A stretch of 64,000 nucleotides of DNA from Nemophila menziesii (lineage: Eukaryota > Streptophyta > Magnoliopsida > Boraginales > Hydrophyllaceae). Within the stretch, counting starts at the first letter, position 1. Every line of letters starts with the position of its first letter. The position numbers and the translations under genes were made by a program. Below are positions 1-10,984 of the stretch, piece by piece. The notes beneath the pieces are model-generated. The model searched no databases. It saw nothing but the letters and a program-made list of their open reading frames with translations, and was not told where the DNA came from. Location: NCBI GenBank assembly GCA_029959085.1, contig JARWIR010000018.1, positions 15,871,001 through 15,935,000 on the forward strand, read 5' to 3'.

Positions 1-3000
1 AAGAAAACTTATTTTCTGAGCTCTCTCTCCACACAATTATATCATCACCATTTGAGAGACTAAAATCATTAATAATAGGAAGAATTTTACCCACTACAGG
101 AGGTAATCTCCACCTATTACCCCCAAACACTGAGTAAACAGTTCTATTCTTATTCAAATCAAGGTTTAGCCCATCAATATTTAGAATATCTTTTGGGCTT
201 TCACCATTAACCCATCTGTCCCATATGAGAAATGTATTTTCACCATTTTTTACCTTGTGAGTAATAAAGTTATAGGCAGTATTCCTAACCTTTAAGATTT
301 GCTTCCACACCCAAGAATGTGCCTGTTTAGGGTCTAGACTCCATATGCACATACCTTTAACTATATTTTGGTGGACCCATAAACTCCATAAATTCCCTTT
401 TTGAGTGTACATTCTCCAAAAAGTAGCTAGGATACATACCTTGTTCATATCTTCCACATTAGGAATTCCGAGACCCCCATACTTCTTACTACAACAAATG
501 TTATTCCAAGCCACTTTTGCCCCCAAAGCTCCATCCAGGTTGCCTTTCCAAATAAAGCTATCCATTCTTTGATTTAGTTTATAGATAACTTGTTTAGGTA
601 AGAGGAATATCCTGCACCAAAACCTTATTTTACTTATTAGTACACACTTAATAAGCTCGGTTCTTCCTGCATATGACAATAGCTTTGAAGACCAAACATT
701 AATAGAGCTACAGATACTTTCAACTAGTTTGTTCCCATCAGCAACAGATAGTTTTTTAGAATTTCGTGGGACCCCCAAGTACCTCACAGGTAGTACCCCT
801 AATCTAATATTAAGAATACTTGAGATATTATTCATAATAGGAGAGCTAGTACCACCAAAATAGAGCTCACTCTTAGTATAATTTATTTTCAGTCCTGAAA
901 TCCTTGAAAAAAGATCTAAAGCATCCTTAACAATCATAGCAGATTTTATATCAGCTCTTAGGAAAATAAGGACATCATCTGCGAAAATAATGTGATTAAG
1001 CTTGATCTCTCTACATTTATGATGATATTTAAATTTTTTATGAATCATATGCTTGAAAAGACCCGTGAATACCTCCATAAATAATGTAAATAGGTAGGGT
1101 GATATGGGATCACCCTGCCTTAGACCTTTCTTCCCTTTAAAGTAGCCTGTTAATTCCCCATTAATACATATAGAGTAAGATGGAGAGCATATACACATTC
1201 TCACCCAATTTATGAATTTTACAGGAAAGTTGAAAGCATGAAGAGTGTTGATTAAAAACCGCCAATTTACGCTATCATACGCCTTTTGAAGATCAAGGTT
1301 AATTGTACACTTAGGTTCTGAGTTTCTTCTTTCATATCCCAATACAATATCTTGTGCAACAAGAATATTGTCACTGATTTGTCTACCTCCAATGAAAGCT
1401 GCTTGATTAATAGAGATTATATAACTCAGAACTTCTTTAAGTCTACTCGATATTAGCCTGGATATAGTCTTATAAGTCACATTTACACAGGAGATTGGCC
1501 TAAATTTCTTTAGGCTAGTTGTATTCTTTTCCTTAGGGATTAATACAAGCTTTGTTGAGTTAACTTGAGCAAGAATTTTACCTGTTTCAATACATTGTCT
1601 CACAGCCTTAATAAATAGATCACCTATAACATCCCATGAAGACTTGAAAAAGCATGAGTTAAGCCCATCTGGGCCAGGGCTTTTACTATCACAAATTGAG
1701 AATAAAGCATCCTTTATATCTTTATCTGAAAAGGGTGCAATTAGACAATTAGATTGTTCCTCAGTGATTTCTGAGCATATAATTCTTTTAAGTATAGGTA
1801 CAGAACATGTTTCTTCATCATTATCTACTGTACCAAGAAGATCTGTATAGAATTTCACAAATTCCTACTTTATTTGGATGAGGTCAGAGATTATATCCCC
1901 ATTATCTTTTGTGATTATATTTACTCTATTCATCGATATTCTTCCTTTTATAACCTTGTAAAAATAAGCCGAGCTACAATCCATATCACTAGTGAAAGTA
2001 GCTCTTGCTTTTTGTTTAAGGATGTTGTGTTGTACCAAAATAGCATCCTCAAGACTTTTTTCTAGAGTTTTTTCTTCACTAAGAGTTTGAGGATTTAGAT
2101 TACCTTCCATGATTGACTTTTGTACTATGTTGAGTTGACTTTTAATTACTTCTATATTATCAGAATTTCTTTTAAAATACTTACTGTTGAAATTTTTTAG
2201 AGCAGTTTTCACAGCTTTTAACTTCATACAAAGCTGGAACATAAAATTACCTTTAACCTCTATCTTCCAAGCTTCCTGAATGATCTCTTTATACTTGGGA
2301 TGAGAAGGCCATATATTGAAAAATTTAAAGTTAGAAGGTCCAGTCTCCTTTTTACCACCAATATTAATAAGTATGGGACAATGATCTGAAGTAGAAGGTG
2401 ACATTACATTCACACAAGATACAATATTATCCAACCATTTAGAGTTTATAAACACTCTATCTATTTTACTAGCTCTAATCTCGGTGGGACTTTAATTAGT
2501 CCATGTATAAAAATTTCCAGCATAGTTATGTTCAAATAAAACCGAGTCATCTATACAATCAACAAATTCCTTTGCACCCTTATCTAGTGAGTCACAATTA
2601 TATCTGTCCTGGATATGAAGTATTTTATTGAAATCTCCTAAAATACATACCTTCTCCATTGCATAACTTGTTGACCATTGTACAATGTCTCTCCATAAAT
2701 TTGTTCTAACATCCACATCGTTTGAAGCATAGACCATCCCAACATAATATGTCTCATTATTAATTAGAGACTTAACTTTCGAAAATATAGCATGATCAGT
2801 TTCAGATAGTACACTAACCTCAACCTGATTCTTGTCCCAAAGCAGCCAGACTCTACCAGAAGCCTCCTTATTATAATTATGAACACATTCCAAATGACTG
2901 AAATGTGAATTTATTATATAGGTATACTTGTATTCCTTTACTTCCGTTTCAAGAAGTCCAATAATACTCACTTTATTCCTAATTATGAAGTCCTTTACGT

Positions 3001-3055
3001 CTAATTGACGAAGAACATTATTTAAGCCTCGAACATTCCATGACACTAAATTCAT
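1..3055 (-). pseudogene. LINE ORF2 (endonuclease + reverse transcriptase), two nonsense codons
   Basis: One reading frame runs from the ATG at 3053-3055 to the left window edge, interrupted only by TAA at 2492-2494 and TAG at 1865-1867, both in frame. The N-terminal part is the endonuclease/exonuclease/phosphatase fold: SWNVRGLNN, a catalytic glutamate in GLLETEVK, ILGDFN, and SDHCPI after the first stop. The reverse transcriptase follows the second stop: KSPGPDGLN, LQKAYDSVNW, GLRQGDPISPYLF and the catalytic FADD box (HIIFADDVLIF near 990). The start of the zf-RVT region (GENTFLIWDRWVNGESP) is near the left edge. The enzyme normally nicks target DNA and reverse-transcribes from the nick. The 1-1864 stretch has no stop at all. 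Confidence 0.92.
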
Positions 3056-4311
3056 AAATTTGGGGGGCGAGTTATTTCCTTCCCTTCACTCCTTGATATG
3101 AACTTCATTACATCACTGTCAATACTCTGTTCACTATTCTGAAGCTCACTATACTTGTTATTATTTGACAATGATTTCTCAATTTCTGTTCTATTCTTTG
3201 TTCCACCAGTAACATTTCCATTATGGGTATTTGTGCTCCTAATTACTTTCCACTCATTTCCATCTATAATAGCCTTATTATTTGATGAAGGACTAACTAC
3301 TGCAGTTTCTTTTGGAATCCATTTCTTTTGTGTGTTTTTACATTTACTTTCAGGGTGTTCAAATTTATTACACTTAATGCATATTAATGGTTTCCAGTCA
3401 TATTTGACTCCTACCACATGGAGATTCTCAGCACCAACATCAACTAGCACCTCATCAGGCAATTCTTCTTTAGTTTCTACTTCAATACAGACTCTAGCAT
3501 ATCCTAATCGTGATTTTGATTCAGTAACCGTATCCATTTGAAGAGGATTACCTATTCCACTCGCAACATAGCTCAATCCACTTTGTGTCCACAGATTCAT
3601 TGGGACATTGACAAGTCTGACCCAAATCGGAATTTTGTTTACATCTATATTTTCAAATTGTGCATCTGAAGACCATGGACGGAGGAGGAGTAGCCTACCA
3701 TTTATATGCCACATCCGTTCCATAGCAGTCTTATAAAACTGTTGGTTTTCAAACTTAAACACATAAACCCCTTTTGAACTAGATTTAACCTCAACCTTAC
3801 CCAGATTGCTCCAGTGAAACTTAACGAAATTTGTAATCGCACAGAATGGTGGTGGGCTATCGAGGAACTGACCAATTAAGCAATTAACCCATAGTTCATT
3901 ACCTTCTTCAAAGACTTCTTTCGGTGGTGTAACAATTTTCCTTCCCGAGATTCTTGATGGTGAATGAAACTCCAGTTTACAGTTGTTATTTCCTTCATTT
4001 TTGAACAGATTGGACCAAATAACCGGCTTATCAGCAACATTTTTCGGATCTTTAGGAGGAGAGCTTTCCACAGCCTTTACAGTTGAACTTGGAGTATGAA
4101 TCGGAGTAGTAATCGGTGTGATCACCTCCTCATCACTCTCCTGCACAACGATCTCTGGTTGTTTGGTGCTGTGCTTGCTACTTTCCCCTTTTTCACTTAT
4201 AACTTCCTTCGGTGCAAAGATCTCCTTCGTTATATTACTGTACCGAGTTCGTGATCTTGAATTTGAGGCTCCCGGTTGGTTTACTTTGTTCGCATTCATC
4301 ATTTTCGTCAT
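3052..4311 (-). CDS. LINE ORF1 protein (DUF4283 domain, CCHC zinc knuckle)
   Basis: Open frame of 419 codons starting at the ATG at 4309-4311. The protein has a polar N-terminal third, a DUF4283-like RNA-binding domain in the middle (roughly residues 130-290, containing IPIWVRLVNVP) and a zinc knuckle near residue 315 of the form C-x2-C-x4-H-x4-C (CIKCNKFEHPESKC). In plant L1-type LINEs this protein coats the element RNA in the ribonucleoprotein. The stop codon overlaps the ORF2 start (ATGA at 3052-3055), suggesting coupled translation. No frameshift or internal stop is visible, so it could still be translated, although the partner ORF2 is broken. Confidence 0.9.
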   Translation of the reverse strand: MTKMMNANKVNQPGASNSRSRTRYSNITKEIFAPKEVISEKGESSKHSTKQPEIVVQESDEEVITPITTPIHTPSSTVKAVESSPPKDPKNVADKPVIWSNLFKNEGNNNCKLEFHSPSRISGRKIVTPPKEVFEEGNELWVNCLIGQFLDSPPPFCAITNFVKFHWSNLGKVEVKSSSKGVYVFKFENQQFYKTAMERMWHINGRLLLLRPWSSDAQFENIDVNKIPIWVRLVNVPMNLWTQSGLSYVASGIGNPLQMDTVTESKSRLGYARVCIEVETKEELPDEVLVDVGAENLHVVGVKYDWKPLICIKCNKFEHPESKCKNTQKKWIPKETAVVSPSSNNKAIIDGNEWKVIRSTNTHNGNVTGGTKNRTEIEKSLSNNNKYSELQNSEQSIDSDVMKFISRSEGKEITRPPNL

Positions 4312-4617
4312 TTCTCAAGTCTAGAACACTATGTTAGGGTTAGGTGATAGATTGGTGGGTAATTTAGTAGGTGGTGGTCGGTTGAAAAGAGGGGAAAGGA
4401 TAATGAATAGGTAATTTTTTATGGTTGACTTGGTGCTAGATCCCAGAAAGGAGAAACTAACACTTAATCAACTAAGCGGAAAGGCTAAAAGGTAGAAAAA
4501 AACGTAATTTTAGGTGAGAAAATAAAAAAGATTTTTTGGAATAGGGTTGTGGCTGATGAATGGCTAGGGAGTGTTTTTTTTAGTGTTGACTCTCATACGA
4601 TCTTTAATTTATTAGCA
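4312..4617. other. No gene seen; LINE 5' leader or junction
   Basis: Between the start of the minus-strand LINE ORF1 and the first recognisable codons of the next LINE. The part next to 4311 is presumably the 5' leader of the minus-strand LINE. I see no reading frame, repeat or clear target-site duplication. Confidence 0.4.
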
Positions 4618-6057
4618 CTTAATTACCCAAGGTCTTACTTCTTTAATGAATAATAAAATTGATAAAAATTTTATAAGAGGTTTGAAAATGAAAAAAAAGT
4701 GTCCCCTACTTAGTCATATATTGTTCGCTGATGACAACTTATTTTTTATTCGAGCTGAAATTGAGGATGTTGAACAATTTAATAATATTCTTAATGAATA
4801 TAGTCATGCTTCTAGACAAAGTATTAATCTTAATAAAAGTGAAATTGTTTTTTGTAAAAATACCCCTGATGAAAAGAGTCATACTATTTTAAACTACCTT
4901 AGAATGAATAAACTACCCAAGGTAGATACCTTGGTCTACCTGCAAATTGGGGTAGGTCTAAGGTAAAGGCTCTTAACTGGATGACTGATATAATAAACAA
5001 CAAAGTAGAGAGTTGGAACATTATATATCTTTCTGAAGCAAGGGAAAAAAACTCTCATTAAATCAGTTATAAACGCTATTCTTCCTATACAATGGCTGCT
5101 TTTATGCTCCCTATTAATATATATGATAAAATTGACTCTGCTATTGCAGCTTTAGTGGAATAATAATAAGAAAAAGCGACAACATTGGATAAAATGGAGT
5201 AATATGACTGTTAACAAAAGTAAAGGGGGTATGGGGTTCAAAAGCATGAGACTTAAAAACCTAGCATTGTTATCTAGAAATGTCTGGAAAGTTATAAATA
5301 ATCCAGCTCGCTTCTTGCGAGAACATTAAAAGGTTTATATTATAAAAATACACTTTATTGATGCAAATTTAGGTTATAACCCCTCTTGGGGGTGGAGAAG
5401 CCTAATAGAAGGTAAAAATAATATCAAAAAAGATTTAATTTGGAAAATTGGTGATGGTAATATGATAAATATTTGGGATCATAGCTGGATACCAGGAATT
5501 ACTAGCATTAAAAGACCCAACAGCTTTCAGCTTGAGAAGGTATCTGATTTATTTTATGAAAAATCTAATATTTGGGATCTTGAGATCATTACAAGATGGT
5601 TTAGTAACTCTGTTAAACAAAAAATCCTAAATATTATAACTCCTATTACTATATGTAAGGATAATCTATTTTGAAATTTATCAAAGAATGGTGAAATTAC
5701 ATCTAAAGAGGCATATGCGCATCTGAAAGATACAGAAATGAAAAAAGAGGCTGAGATAAAAGGTGGACAACCGAGTGGCTCCTATATAACCCCAAATTCT
5801 ATTTGGAAGGCTGTTTGGAGCCTCAAGGTTCCTCCTAAAGTGAGAAATTTTATTTGGAAAGTGATAAAAAAATTCCATCTGAGGAATTTAAATTTAAAAG
5901 AAAATGTATTATGGACCCTATATGCAAGGTCTGTGGCAATGAAGTGGAAACAATTGAACATATGTTGTTTAACTGCACATGGGTAAGAGCATTATGGCTT
6001 ATATCTACCATACAGATGCTAACTGACTCACCATATACAGCTAGGATTGAAAGCTAG
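4618..6057 (+). pseudogene. LINE reverse transcriptase C-terminal part and zf-RVT domain, frameshifted
   Basis: Pieces in changing frames. 4646-4966 carries the FADD catalytic box (HILFADDNLFFIRAE) and the following helix. 4960-5340 continues in other frames with a GRSKVKALNW-type segment. 5462-5674 resembles the region before zf-RVT (IWDHSWIPG). 5738-6057 carries the zf-RVT zinc-binding domain, with ICKVCGNEVETIEHMLFNC matching the usual Cys-Cys-His-Cys pattern. A stop at 5672-5674 and at least three frameshifts make it non-functional. Confidence 0.85.
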
Positions 6058-6129
6058 TTCATAGATATAAAGGTCTTACATAAACAACAGGATATAACAG
6101 GTAGAAACCTCTATTATTTTGGAATCTTT

Positions 6130-6882
6130 ATGTTACGGCAAATATGGAAATCGAGAAATAAATTTATCTTTGAAGGAATACTTCCTGGCCCAATACAAGT
6201 ACTAAAACAAACAACAAATGCCTATGATGAATACACACTATGTACTACACAATATTTTGAGGCAATTAGTATACAAAACTCAAACAAAATTCATGCTTTG
6301 CAGAATATTGAACTACAGATTCTGGTAAAACACCTGAATACTAATGAACAACAAGGTAAAAATGCAGGTAAAAATAAGAGTGGTAGGTGGAACTGTAAAA
6401 CGAGTGATGATACTATTATAATTTATACTGATGCTTCCTTTAAAGAGGACTTTACAGCCTCCTCTGCATATGTTATACAGGATAGAAATAATGTGCTAAT
6501 CCATGTCCACGCGTGGTCATTTTCTTGTTTTAGCCCTGAAGAAGTCGAGCTTATTGGAGTGCTTAATGGGTTAAATTCTGCAATAAACTTCCGTCGCAAG
6601 GATATTCGCATCTTATGCGATAACAAGGTGGTGGTGGACCTGCTCAATCACACTAATGCTCCTCTAAACGCTAGGCCCAATAATTACTTACTAGATATTA
6701 AAGATTTCTGCTGCAATAGATTAGTATCATTCTATTTTATTTGTAGGATAGACAATATGAGTGCGGATTGGGTCGCAAGGCAACATCTTTGTGGTATTCT
6801 GCCTTGGGATTGGGTGCATAACCCTCCTAACCAATTCGCAAAGTTTCTGTTTAACTCCCCCTCCCCTAGCGGGATTGGGTGA
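6130..6882 (+). pseudogene. LINE RNase H domain (RVT_3 type), open frame
   Basis: Open 250-codon stretch that is the C-terminal ribonuclease H domain of the truncated LINE. The four expected acidic positions are present in order: YTDASF, PEEVELIGVL, LCDNKVVVDLL and NMSADWVAR. In plant L1 elements this domain degrades the RNA strand of the RNA-DNA hybrid. It is open from the ATG at 6130, but that is not the native start, since the domain belongs to a longer broken ORF2. Expression as a separate protein is unlikely. Confidence 0.85.
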
Positions 6883-7054
6883 GATTTATTTTTGTTATTT
6901 TGTAAAACAGTATTGCATTTTAATTCCAGTATTTTGACAAAAAAAAACTTTTATTTGTTCTAAATTTTTTTACCATAAGAGTTAAAGAAAACATTAAATA
7001 AATCTTTTTTACGGTATTAATCTTATTCAATAAGTATAAGGCCATTTATTGTAC

Positions 7055-7287
7055 AATTAACCAAGCCACTGCAAGTAGCTCGAGGTCGGCTTGTTTATAA
7101 ACAAGTTCAAACTCAAACTCCAATTTAACATCTCTAGATTAGCTCGTTTAAATTTGAATTCGTCTCTTTTAACTTTGAGTTTGGATCAGCTCGGTTGTTC
7201 AAATTGGAACTTGGCTCGACTCGAGAAGTTGAACAAATAAACTTCTACATCTAGTATTCGGTCCGGCTTGCCTCGTTTATATCCCTA
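7055..7287. mobile_element. Degraded hAT-like MITE
   Basis: The right end (…TATATCCCTA at 7287) resembles the inverted terminal sequence of the next element (TAGGGNTGTAAA family), and both share interiors rich in CTCGAG/GAGTTCAAA-type words. Flanking 8-mers ATTGTACA (7047-7054) and ATTGCACA (7288-7295) differ by one transition and could be a target duplication. The left terminus is not recognisable, so the call is tentative. Confidence 0.42.
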
Positions 7288-7568
7288 ATTGCACAATTTA
7301 TTTTAACTAGTTAATTAAGGGTGATATTGGAAAAAATAGTGAAAAAGTGTCTTGATTTTGTAAAAGGACAAATAATATTTCACACCCTCTTTTAGTAAGT
7401 GTGACAAATAAAATTAGACAGAGGGAGTATCTTTTATTGTCAAGTTGTAGTGAGTAGAAATGTAAAAAATAAATCATTATTCGAAAAAAAGACTATAAGA
7501 TTCAAATTTGCTGCAGTAAGGAAGATTCCTCGCAGCATAATAGAAATTGATTCATCGATCATCAAAGT
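7288..7568. other. No gene seen
   Basis: AT-rich spacer between two hAT-like elements. No reading frame of interest and no repeat recognised. Confidence 0.5.
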
Positions 7569-8122
7569 TAGGGTTGTAAACAAGTCGAGCAGAGCCGATT
7601 ATTAGATGTACATGCTTGTTTGTTTAACTTCTCGAGTTGAGTCGAGTCAAGCTCAAATTTAAACGAGTCGAGCTGAGCTTTCAATTATCCAAGTCAGAGA
7701 TGTTAAAACTTGTTTATATATCTTATAGAACAAGTTTTTTTTTAGGCGAGCTCGAGTTACCCATGAACAATTTTGTTCTTTTATGGTTGAAATGGAACTC
7801 CCATGAATGGTTATTTCATGTAGTGTGTAGTATGAAAATATGAAGTGTAATATTAATGAAAAAATAAAAATATAAAGAAATTTAAAATATTCAACCTGAT
7901 ATTGAAGGTTTAATAATATGTTTACAAGTAAATAATATATTAATCTATAATTCATAAATATAATAGAGTCATTCGCAGACAATTTTGAGCAGACTCGTTT
8001 ACTTAACGAGTTTAAATTGGAGCTTTAGATTGAGCTGTTTATATCAAAACCCATCTCGAACAAACTTTTCTCTGAGTTAAGCTTGAAATACTCGGGTGCG
8101 GTTTGGTTCATTTACATCCCTA
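7569..8122. mobile_element. hAT-type MITE, 554 bp
   Basis: Begins TAGGGTTGTAAACAAG and ends with the complement of TAGGGATGTAAATGAA, an imperfect terminal inverted repeat of a type common in plant hAT MITEs. Flanks are ATCAAAGT (7561-7568) and GTCAAAGC (8123-8130); six of eight bases match and both differences are transitions, consistent with an aged 8-bp duplication. The small open frames inside are not credible genes. Confidence 0.62.
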
Positions 8123-8531
8123 GTCAAAGCAAAGGAAGAACTGATACCAAAGGACCCAATATTCGTTAAGGTGAGACGATCATTGTGCGGCAAGTTGTTG
8201 ATTTTAAGACTTCTTTAACAACTAGTAAACCACGAATATCCTGAAAACCGGACATAGTAAATCAACTTAGTAATGTTTTGTACTAGGTAAAATCCGTGTC
8301 TGAAGGCATTGATAAAAATTATTTTTTATTTCGATCCCGATGATATGAATAAAAAGTATAATACTAACCGTAAAAAAACGAAAAATTATTATGGAAAAAA
8401 CCTCTAAAAAAACCCATGTCTACAAGAAGTACATGTCGAAACATAATGTTGGTATATTCATCCATAAGTCAAAATAATAAATCACATTTTAAAAACAATA
8501 ATAAAATTATTATCTCTATATAAAATCTTGA
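8123..8531. other. No gene seen
   Basis: AT-rich spacer left of the gene-capture element. Nothing recognised on either strand. Confidence 0.5.
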
Positions 8532-8619
8532 GACAATTACCAATAGCACCCTAGAAGGAGGTAATATTGCCCATAAAAGTCATGTCTAATATAAAAAACA
8601 TAATTAGACAATAATACCC

Positions 8620-9070
8620 TTCTAAATATTCCCACCAAACATAATTTTCCCGCCAAAAAAATTCCGACCAACTTTTCCGGCCAATTTTTTTCCCGCCAAA
8701 ATTTTCCGGCCGATTTTTTTTCCCACCAAATATTTACGGCCAATTTTTTTCCTCACGAAACAAAATTCCCACCAAAATTTATGTGTTGTTATTTGGTGGG
8801 AAAAATCCCACCAAAATATAGTTGGAGGTTTATGTTGTTTGGTGGGGAAAAAAAATTTGGTGGGAAATTTTTTTACCGAATTATATTTTAGTTTATTTAG
8901 TTATTCCTGTTAAATTATTTTTGAATTTATACATTAGGATTTATTATGTTGTTTAATGAATCGAATCACACCAAACTATATTCGAAAGTTTATATTTTTT
9001 GTTGGGTAGGAATATCCCACCAAATTGTATTTACAGTTTGTGTTGTTTGGTGGGAAAAATCCCACCAAAT
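8620..9070. repeat. Inverted cluster of CCCACCAAA / TTTGGTGGG words
   Basis: The left half has repeated words of the form cccRccaaa; the right half has their complement tttggtggg. Self-complementary blocks such as ttggtgggaaaaatcccacc occur near 8800 and 9045. The segment could fold into several hairpins. Probably a MITE-like core sitting at the left end of the gene-capture element. Confidence 0.6.
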
Positions 9071-9888
9071 TGACTGAGTTTGATAATTGTCCAAAAGTTA
9101 ATTCTTGAGAAATTTTTTTTTGTTTCTCACATTCATATTTATGTATATAATTCATTCATAGTTAAAAACGATCCCACCATGAATAGATTTTAGCTGTCAA
9201 ACCATATGACTATAACAGCCTTGGTAAGCAGATCATCTCGGAACTTGAATCCACAAATACTACAACCGGCATTTGCGCTAAAATATGACAAAATGAATAC
9301 TTAGGAAAAATTATAATGCACTAACTAAAACAGGCATTAAGTTTAACTTGATACAAAGATAATAGATTAAATGCTAAGAAAATATGGTGTACGTTCATGC
9401 TGCTAATATTCTTGGTTTCCCCTAATTGTGGAGTTATTACAACATGCTTTAATTTTCCTTTGTCTTCAAAGTCAACCTACATGTCAGAATGGATGCCGCA
9501 ATTAAATTAATTGTACAATGTTATATGCTTGATCTTGACATTCATATATTTTTGTATGTAATCGAGTGGTTATAGTTTGTATTGCTTAGAAATATATTAA
9601 TACTTCAGTTCAATTTCACTCAAATTTTGTATTTGTAATTCGTGTATTTTCTCTTGAGACTGTGTTCTCTCTATTAATAACCAACCAATACCTTAACCGA
9701 TTAATAACCCAAATTAGTTACTGATTTCAGATACAATAAATTTTTAGCAGAAGATTTAAGGAAAACCGTGTGCTACAATCACTTCATCAACTCCCTAGCA
9801 CCTGGCCCACTTTTACTTCACTATTGAGGATTTGAAGATTTGAGAAAAACCTTGTGCTGCAATTCAGGGAATCTAAAGTGTTTAATAA

Positions 9889-10021
9889 CAATCTTCAAAT
9901 AGTACTTGTCCATTAAAAGCCTGAATAACACTGTTTTAGCCTGCCTCTTCACTTGATGTATATGTCACAAACCCAAAGCCTCTAGATCTTCCAGTCTCAC
10001 GATCCATTATGATCCTTGCTG
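9889..10021 (-). pseudogene. Captured fragment of a glycine-rich RNA-binding protein (RRM) gene
   Basis: Read on the minus strand, the RNP1 box and its surroundings are plain: DRETGRSRGFGFVTYTSSEE, then one in-frame TAA (about 9938), then SVIQAFNGQ, matching the helix after RNP1 in plant glycine-rich RRM proteins. The 5' edge at about 10021 is preceded by an intact-looking acceptor (…ATTATGCAG), at the position where the intron of GRP7-type genes cuts the RRM. The fragment was therefore captured from genomic DNA. No N-terminal RRM half or glycine-rich tail was seen. The stop codon means it makes no RRM protein. Confidence 0.82.
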
Positions 10022-10139
10022 CATAATTCAAAGCACCAAATCAAACATTTCAAATATACAATCTATGAAAAAATTTAAATGATAAACTAAACATGAAATC
10101 ATTTCTATACATGTCAACTCAAGCTACAGATAACAAAAA

Positions 10140-10880
10140 AAGCTACCTGTTTCCGAGCTTGTTATATTGAACAGTGTGATGAATGAAGGTATACAGTTTT
10201 TGTTGCTTTGAGTATTTCTTCAATTGATCGTGAAGTTCCTGTGTATTCAGATATTACTCCCCATCTGTTTAATGTTTGTTTTGGATATTTATGTATCGCC
10301 TTATTTTAATAACTCAATCTCTTCTTTACTCTCCATGATTTTTCCTTCTTCACTACCGAAACTAAACCACTGTTTTGGTGTGGCTCAGCCTTAACCAAAC
10401 CATCGTTTTGGTGTGGCTCAGCCTCGACTGAACCACCATTTTGTAGTGGCGGCTATGGCACTGGCACTGGCTCTTCTTCGTCATCGTTTAAATCTTGTTG
10501 ATCAAATCCAAGAGAAACATCAATAACCTTAGTTTTCCTCAAAACTTCTCTACCATCAATCTTATCACATAAACCCTTCAACTTATCAAAAGTAAGAGAA
10601 CTACACAAACTTTCCACATCAGCATCGTTAACATCACCCTCCAACACAACAGGTGCAGCAAGGTTACGTAACCGGGCCCACTCATTTCTTAACAATATAT
10701 TCTCATTCTCTCTTAATTTCTTCATCTGAGAAGCAATTTCAGCAGCTTCTTCTTTCTTAACCCTTTACTCTTCAATAACCCTAACAACTTCTTCTTCTTG
10801 CATTCTTTTCACCATAGCTTTAGCTTCCTTTTTCTTCATCTTTTCATCTTTACCCATAGGCAAGCAATCTTTATCATGAT
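10140..10880 (-). pseudogene. Captured fragment of a ZRF1/DnaJC2-like (DnaJ-SANT) gene
   Basis: Minus strand. From about 10880 a charged helix (MKKKEAKAMVKRMQEEE) runs into an in-frame TAA at about 10764, then KKLRENENILLRNEWARLR, LAAPVV and VESLCSSLTFDKLKGLCDKI. This matches the coiled linker and ubiquitin-binding-like part of plant ZRF1/GlsA proteins, ribosome-associated and chromatin-linked J-domain co-chaperones. After a stop at 10453 and frameshifts, a SANT repeat is legible (RWGVISEYTGTSRSIEEILK, near 10190-10250), as in the ZRF1 C-terminus. The J domain is absent. Two imperfect copies of a 33-bp segment lie at 10381-10440. The assignment rests on remembered family sequence; the SANT match makes it strong. 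Confidence 0.78.
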
Positions 10881-10984
10881 TCATCTTCAATTGGAAGTCT
10901 GATCATCTCCAAACTCAATTTTCTAAATAGATTGCAAAAAACCCAATCAAATTGTAGTTAAAAGAATCATAAATTGCAATTCAT

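Larger units (their letters stand above)
1..4311 (-). mobile_element. L1-like LINE retrotransposon, 3' end outside window
   Basis: Non-LTR retrotransposon on the minus strand, recognised from two adjoining reading frames: an ORF1 with a DUF4283-type domain and CCHC knuckle, then an ORF2 with apurinic endonuclease and reverse transcriptase. Its 5' end lies to the right, beyond the ORF1 start at 4311; I could not place the exact 5' boundary in 4312-4617. The 3' part (end of the zf-RVT region, any RNase H, poly-A) falls off the left edge. ORF1 is open and ORF2 has only two nonsense codons, so the copy is fairly recent compared with the other LINE pieces in this window. Confidence 0.93.
4618..6950 (+). 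mobile_element. 5'-truncated LINE on plus strand
   Basis: Starts abruptly inside reverse transcriptase (sequence homologous to the segment before the FADD box of the LINE at 29640), continues through zf-RVT and RNase H, and ends in a short 3' leader with an A-run near 6941-6949. This is the usual outcome of incomplete target-primed reverse transcription. The reading frame is broken by several frameshifts and stops between 4966 and 5740. Exact target duplications were not found. It lies next to the 5' end of the minus-strand LINE, so the two elements are head to head. Confidence 0.85.

Noticed and set aside
7637..7982. ORFs at 7637-7843 (+) and 7659-7982 (-)
   Set aside because: Both lie inside the hAT MITE, on opposite strands, and have no domain.
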